A DNA stretch of 64,000 nucleotides from Patagioenas fasciata. Its lineage: Eukaryota; Chordata; Aves; Columbiformes; Columbidae. Within the stretch, counting starts at the first letter, position 1; each line of letters opens with the position of its first letter. The position numbers and the translations under genes are program-made. Below the pieces are notes generated by a model. The model was not told where the DNA came from. It did not search any database and saw only the letters and a list, made by a program, of their open reading frames with translations. Positions 50,801 to 62,700 of the stretch are shown in pieces. The stretch is from assembly GCF_037038585.1 (NCBI RefSeq), contig NC_092524.1:45469001-45533000 (forward strand), given 5' to 3'.

Positions 50801-53687
50801 GTTGAAAGATTAGCTTGTAGAAATTGGATTTTCAAAACTCACCCGGTGTTATTCATGTCAGACAATTAACTGATGCTTGGACACCTCTGGAATAACAACC
50901 TGTGCTACTGTTTAGCAGTGTGTAGCTGTAGCTAAAGCATACGTATTATCAGAGAGCAATGTAAAGAGTCAGTGCATGGTCTCTTGCAGAACAACTTTAG
51001 CCTACGTTAGTATTAAGCAGTGATTCTCAAACGTTTTTAGGTGGAAACCTTGCTTTCCATTCTTCTTGAAGCTCCTCCCAGCAGTTGCACTGTGGTCCTT
51101 AGAGCCTGATTTCTTCATTCTTGTCCTTATGCAGGTGGTACTTGTTGCAGACAGTTTGGTAGCACTGGAGTGTAGATGTGAGTGCCCTCAAAACTGTGGC
51201 ACAGAAGAGCCTTTCTTTCTCTGTTTCCTTGCTGCAGCTTCTTTTTATACTGATGTTGATTATGCCATAGGCCATGGCCCAGTAAGTGTTAGAGCGTGTA
51301 TTCAGCATATCACTTTTAACATGACCATTCTGAGTCTGATTGGCAAGCAAAACACTAGAATATAGGTGTATCCCTCTTGCCCCCTTTGTTTTTTTTTCTT
51401 TTTCCTCCAAATATGCTACACCTACCATGGTATGTTAGGGTTTGCATTTTTAGATACATATGTTAAAAAAGTAGTAGCTCTTTCACAAACTTTTTTGTGC
51501 TTTACATGTGATATATTACTCTGTTCTGTCAATCAGATGATCAGCAAAAACGAACTGTGAAGAAATTGATCTATGCTGCAAAGGTATGTGATTTTAAGAA
51601 ACTTGTGGATGGAAGTGGGGTAAGCTAGAGGCAATATATATAATTTTTATGGTAAATTTAATTGCACATAGATATGAGTATCACAGAGTTCATAATCTTT
51701 TAATGTTTAATTAGATATTTTTGCATGCAAACAGTTTTTGGTGATCTTAAAATGCCTTTTTTTTTTTTTTTTTTACTTTTGTAGTTAAATGCTTGTTTAA
51801 AGACCCTGGAAACAGAACGAGATCAAATGTATTCAAAACTGTCTGATGAAAGTAAAGCTAAAGGAGAGCTTACAGGTAATTAAATGGTTTTTTTGCCTTT
51901 AAGATTAATAAGATGTTACTTTTGTAAAATGAGGTCATGGGCTGTAAGTATTACTTGCAGTAAAAACTTAATTAAGTTACATTAATAGCTCTACTTGATT
52001 TTTAAAATGCCTGTTTAAGTTGCTAAGCTGTTTTAAATACTAGATTTTTAGAAGGAGAGCAATCAAAGATGCTAAAGCACCATTTGCAAATTTTATTGTA
52101 CTCTTTTGAAATATTCTGTAGCTGTGAAGTTATAGAATCTTAAAATACATGGGTAAAGTAATGTTAATTTATAATACCTTCTTTATTTGTTTTCTGGACA
52201 AGAAACAATGGAGTTTTAATCTAGATTTTTGGTAGCTTAATTGCAATTAGTTTGCAATAGGTGCAAGCTCAATAGTTATCATAGAATCATAGAATGGCTT
52301 GAGTTGGAAGGCACCTTAAAGATCACCTAGTTCCAACCTCCCTGCCACGAGCAGGGACATGTTCCACTAGACCAGATTGCTTGAAGCCCCATCAAACCTG
52401 GCCACCTTAAAATCTGACATACTGCATTTAGAGAATTGAACTTATAAAAGCATCTTACTCTCTTTTTTCCCTTTGTGTAGGACATACTGAATTATACCTT
52501 ATGAAATGAAACCACTGCCACTTTAATTCAAATTAAAGCCTATAATTAGCTATTGCTTTCAGAAATAACAGCCAGCAGAGTAACCATCACATTTGATTGT
52601 ACTGTGCTTTGTTATTTGGGTGATGAAATGCTCTGTAAAACTCTATTTTTCAGTTTTTTTATAGTCCTTAAAACTGACTCTCTGTGCAGATGTGTTTTCA
52701 AAAGTGATTGCAACTCTGTCCCATAAAGACATTGAAGCTTGCTTAGTTTGTTGAAGAGAGTCGTAGGAGTAGTAAATAGGAGAAGAAACATGACTGATAT
52801 AAATTTGGAAAGAGAAGGTAGTTTGACAAATCTGAGTTGTCCCTTCAGGTGACTCAGCAAGACCTTGTGTGGATAAATCTGCAAGAGTGCATGATCGTAT
52901 TGATTTTACTCCTTTAGTAGAATAATTACAATAGGAGTCCTAAATGAAAATTTATATTGTAAATTACAGAACTGCATTGTTTTCAAAGAAACTATACGAT
53001 TTAGAGCAAAGGTGAGATATGCGCTCAGCGCTGCACTTTGTGACAGGTAAATAGTATAGCTGCTGTTTTTCCAACAAAAGGAGCAGTACTGCTTCTCAAT
53101 TTGTATAATTTATTGAAATATATGAGCATATTATTGCTTGTATTATTAAGTCAACATAGAATCAAAGGTTTTTACTGACTTTTAATATACTAAAATATTG
53201 CAAATACTTTAATTTTTTAAATTATGCATTGTCCCAATATAATTATTTCTAAATTTGACAGAACGTATTGAAAACCTTCAAAGTCAGCAAGCTTCCTTGC
53301 AGTCTGAAAATGAACATTTTGAAAGTGAAGTTCAAAAGCTTCAGCAGAAACTTAAAGTAATGACTGAGCTTTATCAAGAAAATGAAATGAAACTACACAG
53401 GTGCCGGTTCCTCTTTTTATATTCAATGCTTACTGTTTGATTTGAATGTAACTCTTTGATTCAGGGGGCTGAAAATTATTGAAAATTTGAATATTGCTTT
53501 CCAGAGTTTTATGTATTGTAAAGACTGTTACATTACACTTTCATATACATTTGTATCACAGTAATTTTATAGAAATTGTCTCGAGGAAAGTAGGACTTTT
53601 CCACAAGCAAGTTCAGAAACAAAGATGAAACAACTATTAACCAATTTTTAATCTGGGAAATGAAATGGGTAAAGTTGGAAAGCTTGA

Positions 53688-53718
<31 letters not shown>

Positions 53719-56700
53719 TATGATGTAATGCAGCTATCAAAGTTGATGAAAGGAAGATAATCAGTAGATGCCCTAACTGTGAGGTATATTTTATATAGTA
53801 AAGAGAGGTAGTAATGTCAGCAGAGGAGTGATGCTGTATATCAGGGGTTTCAGAAACATTTTCACCAAGGGCCACATCAGCCTCGTGGTTGCCTTCAAAG
53901 GGCCAAATGTAATTTTAGGACTGTATAAATGTAGGAGTAGTAGCTGCATATAAAACTAAACCTTGAGTTAAAACATGGGCAAGCTAACTATTATCAGTAA
54001 GCAACATAGAAACCCTGTGAATCAGGCTTTCATCACCCAGAAAGACAGAATATGAGGGCTGTACTATCAGAGTCAAGATGATAATAGTAGAGATTATGAC
54101 TTAGTGATTAAAATCAGAAATATCTTAAGAACTAGAAATAAACTTGATTGGTTTGGGGCACATAATAATCTTCAGAAGTATATGCATGGATGGGGCAGGG
54201 AGGTAGCAGGGAGCATCATTTTAGGGCATGGTGGTAGAATTACAGTTTCACTAGCCAGAAATTATTTCTTCAAGGAGTAGACATAATCTTAAAGGTAGCA
54301 AGAGAAGCAGTGCCAGTCTTGATCCTGTACTGAGCAATATGCAGGTCCTTTTTAAAGTATTACATATAAGACAGAGCAGATTATTGAAAGTATGTAGATA
54401 CAGACATTTGTCGTCTAATGTAGATGCAACAAAAGCTAGAAATCCACTACATGAACATTAAAAAAGAGCCGGCGGGGGGGGGGGGGGGGAAGGAATCTAT
54501 TAAAAAGAAGATATGATGGGGAGTCAGAAAGGAAAAATGTTTGCAGACTATGTGGATTATATTTTTAAAATACCACACTGAAGCTCAGGAAATGTAGAAA
54601 AGCCAAAAAGGAGTGGGGATGAGATAGCAGAATAAAAGAGGCTATTAGTACTAAAGGCATCATTTTAAAATCTAGGTGTGTTCAAGCAAGGGCAATAGAA
54701 AACGTTCAAAAGACCCGTGATTTAGATAGTTTGATCGTGAAGGACTGTTGTTCACGGGGAAGATGACCGGTTTATCCATTCGGGGCTGTGCACAGCAGTC
54801 TGTGTGTGCGTTCTGCAGAATTAATTTGTGCATAGTCTGTGGTCTGGAAAATGGGTTTTCTCATCTGTAGTGTCCGATAAGGTGTAAAGAAAGAGGGACC
54901 CGCAAATATATTTTTCATAGCTAATAACCTTTTTCTTCTTCAGAGGATTATGTTAAAATATAAAAAAGTACCAGAACAAATCAGTGGAACTCAGCATAGT
55001 TTGTTTTTTAATTTGATTTGATTTGATTTGATTTGATTTGATTTGATTTGATTTCTGGATGCATTTTTTTTTTCCCCCTCCCTCTGCAGCTGCCCCCCCC
55101 TGCCCACCCCCAAATAGAAATATTCTTCGGGAATATGGATTGTCTTCCAGATTCCTTTTAGGAATAGTGGCAATCTAATTGTTTCATATAGACCAGTTAC
55201 TTAACTGGGGGGGGGGGGAGCCACAAAAACAAAAAACAATAAACAAACAACAATATGAGTACAAACTCATGCTATTTATGCTATTTCATATGTTGCCTAT
55301 ACAACTCTTTATCTGCATAAATATCATGTATTCATCACGCCTAAATAATTGGACAAGTTTTTCTTGACAGACAAACTACAAAATTGTTGATTTGAAACAG
55401 AATTAACCATAGTTTTTGAATTTCCTTAAAGGAAGCTGACAGTAGAAGAGAGAGAACGCCTACAGAAAGAAGAAAAGCTTTCTAAAGTAGATGAAAAAAT
55501 TAATCATGCTGCTGAAGAACTAAACAGCTACAGGTAATTACAGATTTTAGTTACTGTAATCACTTGTTCCTAAGTGAACAAAAGGCAGTAGAGAATTAAT
55601 AGAAACGCCAGTGTAAGTGAATGTCTTTTCTTCCAGTTTCTTTGGTTTGTGTGTATGTTACATGCTGCTTTGGGTGTAATAATACATACTAAGGGAGTTT
55701 CTGCTTTCTTAAAGTGTTTAGGTATGGAAGATCACTAGCAACTTTTCTTCCATTTGAATGCTAATTGTGTTGACATGTTAGCTTTAATGGAATGGTAGAA
55801 GTGGGTCTGTAATCTAGGTCCTTTACTGAACAGAGATAAAAATATGAAGTTAAGAGAATGCTGAGAAATAAATGCAGTTTTCCGTTTTCCTGTAGATCCT
55901 AACATATTTATGTTGTATAATTATCATATTTCTGTATCTCTAAGCTTGTCAAATAGTACTGTTGTTTAAAAATTCTTTAGTAACATACTGTGATATGGGA
56001 ATATTTTCTGTGATTGTTTTTTAATTGCTTTGCTGTTTTGTGTTACACCAACTCGATACCTCTGGTTTGTTCCTGTGGTTTCTCAAACTATAGCATAATT
56101 ATTCAATGTGTAATGTGTATTTGTCATCTTCCTTCAATGTTTAAGGGATAATTGACCATCACTGAATGACACTGACCAACAGTGCTTCCTGAAGAGTTAA
56201 TTAGATTAATTCTTTTCTAGAATGTAAAGTTCTTGTAGACATTCTTCAGTATTCATACAGGAAGATGGAACTCATCCTTCTTGATTTACTCTAGAACATG
56301 AACATTGTAGACCTCTTAAAGAGAATATTAATATTGCAAATGGAGTATAATTAAACAATGAGGGTGTCTTTGGCCCACCTCCTGAGAGAATGGAGAACCT
56401 GGCAAGGTTGCGCACGGGGCAGCTGGCAGCAAAGGTGGTGTTGTACTTTCTGTGGTCTTGAAATAATGTTAGTGCAAGTGACCGTGCCTCAGGACTGACT
56501 GCAGTAGCTTGTGGCAGCACGATGCTCCAGCCATGTTGATACATCTGCGGAGCTGGGTGAGGCTGCTTACTAGGGTGTATGTGGAAATATAGCACAGACC
56601 ACTGAAAAGCTGGAGAGGTGTTGGTTATTTTGGTTCTGTTCTTTTGTTTACATTCCTGTTTACACTAATCTGGGCCCTAGAATTTCCACTGCTACTACAA

Positions 56701-59700
56701 TTTTTCTGTGTCTCCTGGGCCTAGGTGACAATACTGTCTTTTGGATTAAAAAAAAAAAAAAACAAAACAAAAACTGAGTACACTATGTGTTTACTATGTT
56801 TAAAGTTGCTTTCCTCCATATTTTATTACAATGTCATAAATCCTAATTTTGTTATAGACAGCGAGCAAAAGATCTTGAAGAAGAACTAGAAAGAACCATT
56901 CGTTCTTACCAGAATCAGGTATGTGCTTTATGTTACTTAGATCTGTGCCAAGTAGGAGGGATGTTATTGCAGCTGAAGTACCACTTTGAGCCAGGTTGTG
57001 GTACTACATTTGGCTTCGTTTTGTTGAGTGGTTCCTTGCCTTTTTTTTTTTTTCCTCCCCCTTCTTAACGCCCTCTGGTTTTGACTGATACAATTTCATA
57101 GCAGAAATCACCAAATAACCTTACGAAAAAGTTAAAATTTAAGTTTAGACATTTAATTATAAATTATTCACACACAAAATTTATTAATAAGAGCTTATAC
57201 TCAATCTCAAGTTTTATTTTTTTAGATGAATAATGATCTGATGAATCTTGCTTCCACAGATTACTTCACATGAGAAAAAAGCTCATGATAACTGGGTAAG
57301 TTCCAAATACTGAATTTTCTGAACTTTGTGCATCTTCCTTTTCTGTTATTTGAATAGCTTGCTTTATCACTTTTTTGTTTCTTACTAAAAACATAATCAA
57401 AATTAACTTTAACCTGTCACCTTCAAACATACAGATTTCTTGCAGAAATACACAAAAGCATGTTAAAAATATTTCTACCATAAAAATAGTTGGAATAATT
57501 AAGCTGGATACAAGCACAGTAGAAAGATAGGAGAGTATTATTTGCTATAGCAATAAGTCTGCTGGATAACATGTTACCATTTAATAAATGTGTGACATTT
57601 TGCTAATAATAAAAGCTTTTGGCCTTGTTTCAATGCCATTTTAAGATTTTCCATGGATGTTATTCACTTTTTTTATCTACTAATGGAAGACGTTATGTCC
57701 TGTGAGAACAGTGTGTTCCATTGACAGCTTCCTAAGAATGTTGCTACAAAATCCATTTTTACCTTTTTTCCCTCAAACAGGAAACTTTAAAATATCTCCT
57801 GACTAATACATTCTTCAGTTTTGCAGAGTGGTCTGTATTAAGAGAGAATCTTATTAAAAGCTGTAGTGCTTCATGGTCATATTTTTACAGTCTTTAACTC
57901 TATGATAAAACTTCCTATATAAGATTTGAGACTCTAAATCTTGTACCTATTCTTTAGATACTTCAAAGCAGCTACGGCCAAAGAATTTCATTTCTGCTGG
58001 AAAAGCCATATCATTCCTCTAAAAATTTGGGTAGTAGAGCTGCTAATTTCATTTCGTGATGTATGTGAGACTCTGTTTCATATGCTTTGTACACTAGGCA
58101 TGAATATACAGTCCACACACTATAGATAAGAAAAGAATATCTTGGATCTAGGACCTGTCCCATTTACAAAGCATTTAATTAATAAACAGCAATATGTAAG
58201 CATTTAACTTTTGTCTCTCCCTAAAGCTGACAGCCCGAGCAGCTGAAAGACACCTCAGTGATATAAAAAAAGAAAATGCACATAACAGACAAAAGTAAGT
58301 GCAGTCCTGACGTAAACAAATGCAAATTGTCACGTGAGTATGTGTTGAATTTATGCAGTTTGTTTTTTTCCAGACCTATGTTAATCAATCGTGGTGCAAA
58401 CAGGGCAGAGAGAGCAAAGTGTTCCATTGGAGTTCTAAAAGAAAGGGAGTCATTTGAGTGTTCCTTTAATGATAATGTGCAAGAAAGTAAGAACTTAAGA
58501 ATTATGTGAAGTATCAAAATATTTCAGGAAAGAAACAGAATGTACCACTGGAACTCAAAGGTTTTGGGGGTGTTGTGGTTTTTGTTGTTGGTTTTTTGTT
58601 TTGTTTTAATAAGTATGTATCAACCAGATGTTGTGTTTACCTGGTGATTTTACAGCTTATCTCAGAAGTTAATACTGAGCTAACAGATCAGGTGGTGGTG
58701 GTTGAGAGGAACCTTTAGGTATGAAGTTAACTAGTATTTGGAATGTAGTTTAGAGTACTTATGAGAGTAACATCATGCTAGGAATTGTGACATCTAACAT
58801 GCCACTTCTGCTTCTGAATTACAGTTTAAATACAGCAACATAGAGAAATGCTTTCAGGAATTCTTAAGTTCAGAGTTCTGTTACATCCTTTGTCTTTTTT
58901 CTTTGAGGAATAAAATACCCTTTAAGTAGAAAGCCTAGCAATAAACAGTGCAATCCAGTAAAACTTCTGCAATTCTTGATTATTTACTACTTTTATTGTT
59001 GTTTATTTGCAGATTAACTGAAGCAGAATTTAAACTTGACCTTTTAGAAAAAGATCCTTATGCTCTTGATGTTCCAGTTAGACCATTTGGCAGAGGTACA
59101 GTATTGAATTGTAAAATAAAGCCTAATTGTTTTGGTTTATGGCTTTGTTTCCCAAGACCACAAATATGTAATTGTTTGGAAACTATCTTGGCCACGTGTA
59201 TGTACAAATAACAGTCATTTAAAAAAAATAATTGGGTCATAAATGACTCTAGGTCACGTTGAGTATTCTCTTGAAACTGAGTGTTTGTAGTATCAATGAG
59301 AGTAGACTGGGAATATGATACACATTGTAATTAGAGCACCATTTTTATTTCACTTATGCAATTTAGTTTTAAACTTCACCTGAGAAGTTAATTACTTTAT
59401 ACAGTTTGCTAAACTAAATATTGTGAACTTGAGTATTTTGTTTTAACTGTTCCAGAGCATTCCCCATATGGACCCTCACCAATGGGCCGGCCTTCATCTG
59501 AAACAAGAGCTTTTCTTTCCCCTCCAACTTTATTGGAGGGTCCTTTAAGGCTTTCACCTCTGCTTCCAGGTGGAGGAGGAGGAAGAGGTACAATTCTTAA
59601 ATTTGAAAACATATCTGTTCTGGATTTCTCTCTCCTCTACTATAAACCTGTCACACCTTTTCCTCTTGCTGGTGACAAAAAGTATTAAACCAATTGATTC

Positions 59701-62700
59701 AATATAAACAGTTAATCAGGCAAACTCTTCCTGTTTTTCAATTTGCTTCTAAAGCTGTCTAATGTGTAACAGTACAATGGAAAATTTACTTGGTATGAGG
59801 GGGTTGGTCAGTGAATTCATTTTGGAAGCATACATTGAGAAAAGTGAAAAGACAGACTTAATCAGTCTTGGTTTACTTCTTGGAAAAGTGGGGTTCTGCT
59901 GTTAGAAACTTATGATTTCAGAGTAAACAAGAGTCAATTAGGTTTCTGAAGAAAGAATACTGCCACTTCCATCTCAGTGGTCTACAGTTGACGAGAGGAG
60001 AGGGTACCTGTGTTGTCAGTAACATGAGACGGTTTTGTTGAGGGTCATGATACTAGGAAGTTACTGATTGGATAAATTGTTTTCCTCCCTTTGTTCTAAA
60101 TTTGAGGCTGTCATATGTGGAGACAGTTTCTTCCCTAGTGATTAAAGGGACCAGGAAGGATGTGTCTAAGGAGTCAAATGTGGAGATTGATGCTTAAGTG
60201 CAAAGCAAGCTGTGATGTTGTGAATTGTAAGGGAAGAAAACCACTATTCCTTTGTATTTTTGATGTTGTTGGAAATAGTGTCGATAAATACTAGAGTGGA
60301 GTTCAGTATCTGTTACAGGTAATAAAGAAGCTATAATTTAATTTACTGCTACTGTTACACCCATTGAAACCTGTGCTTATTTCATGGAAAATATGTCTAA
60401 ATGCCTTTCCTAGAGGGATTTCACTAATCAGCATTGATTTTTTTAAAAGACCAGCGTGGACTATTTATTTACTTTAGTGCTTTGTAAAAAGCATATCCAG
60501 TACATATGAAAGTTGATTCATTTTCTAAGTCAGAAAGAGGTTTGAGATGGAATGTTCAAGTCTAGCTATACAACACACAAGCAAAATCGTACTTGACAAT
60601 TCATTTGTATAGAGACAGTAAGTAATGAAACTGAGCCGTCCAGTGTATCTTCAAATTGCAGGTTACCTTCTGCTGGTGAGGAAGAGTAAGAACTGCATTT
60701 CAGGATGCAGAATTAGCAAGAAAAGAGACTGTGCAAAGGCAGCACTAATGTAACTTGAGCAGATTAAACGATGTGTTTAAATAATGCCAGCTATAGAACA
60801 GTTATAGTGCTCATCTCACTTTGCACAAGATGCAAAATGGCTTCAAATTTTAGAGAATTAGAGAAAGATACCAGAATTCAGTATTTCTGTCATTTTTCAG
60901 ACAAAATCTATTTTAAAGGAAACTTGCAACCTAAAATCACTGATTCTCACAGTTTCACTTGCACTTGGTTATGTGTTTACCGGGTCTTCTCCTATTTTTT
61001 TTTTTCTTGAATAAAGAATTAGAACCAGAAGAGTGAATGTAATGTGGATATTTTCTCATTATGCGGGTATTAATTTTCAGTGTGCTGATTTTTAGTTTGA
61101 TTAGCAGCAGGTTTTTTAGCACTGAGAAGATTTGTCATGAGGCCACTAGTTTCTCTGATTCAAATGAACCAAAATTCTTAAAATGATTAGTAAAAAATAA
61201 AAAGTGCAGGTACTCTAGATAACAGTCTTGTTGAACTAAGTTTTTTTTCATTCCAAAGAAACCTTTTAAACACTTCTATTAAACATAACTGGCCATCAGA
61301 AAACAGCTGGAAAGTCCTGAGGAGCCATGCGTCTCTCAGATTTTGACAGTGTTGGCGTTCCGTGATTCATGCTACTATTTTCAGACTCAATGAAGAAAGC
61401 CATAATAGAGGATTTAAAGTACCTGGGTAAATAGCTGTCTGATTTCTTTGATTAGGATCCAGAGGACCAACTGTCATGTATGAGGCTGGTAATGAAAGAG
61501 GAGAGCTGAGTTCTGACAGATTAACTGATCCCCACAGACCACCATCAGATACTGGGTCCCTGTCCCCGCCTTGGGATAGAGAACGCAGGATAATTCTGCC
61601 TCCACCAGGTATAATACTCTGCTTACCTACTGTATCTGTGGAAAAATGGGGTTACTGACTTGCAGTGTATATATTTAACTATTTTTTGCTTAAAAATATG
61701 AAATGTTTTCTTGGAATGCATGTGCAATTGCACAGGAAAGGGTTTTTTTAATAGTAGGTTTTTTCCCCTTCTTGAATGGTGCAGTTCACTTGTACTTCTT
61801 CTGTGCCATCTTTTAAATGTATATTGTTCAACTGTTTGATTTTTATCATTTTACTGGAGGTTTGTTCAGTGCATCAAAAGACCTGTGTGGGCTGGATGAT
61901 TAATAAGAGATCTGAGGAAGTAAAAAGCTTTAATGGCACGTTAGCCATAAATAAAAGCTAGTGAATGTTGACAAATACTTTTTTTTTCGTTTTTTAATTT
62001 TACATTAATAGTACAGGAGTACCATGGTACAATCATCCTGTTGGGCACATATTTTCATGTTGATACTGCCTCTGATATTTAACAACAACAAAATCGGTCT
62101 TCACTCTTACTTCAGCTAAACTTCCATATTTCACATTGTCACTCAAGGAAGACAGAAATAATTGGAGAGGATACTACTGATATTACTAAAATAAGCAATG
62201 CGGGGGGAAGGACAACCTTCCTGTGTACCTGTAACAAAGAAGCAAAAATGCTACAAGTTTTAAAAAAAAAAAAAAGTTAAAAATTAGGTAAAGTATACAC
62301 ATTAGAGTACCTCAATTATTAGATGCAGCAAGCAATGTTGTAGTTGCTACACATCTATATGAAAGCCTGATGATAAAACTCAAAGTCTGCTCAGTTTCTC
62401 CTTTGCCAGATCTTGCCAGATCTGATCTGTTGACAGGACACTGCAGAGTTTGTGTTTCCTTGACCTGTGCTGTGTTCTTACCCCATCTTTGCACTTGGAT
62501 CTCACTGATACAGTTTGTCTTGTACCTGTGTGATTGATTGCTAGATCTGATGCAAGGAATTGGTGGAAACACATTACAGTGCTATGGAACATAACAGCAC
62601 TCTTGTGTAAGAATGGCTTAAAATGTATAGGACCTTATTTTGCTATTGACCTTCACTGCTATGCTGAACCTTTGTTTTGAGTTCCCACTGTTTATAATGT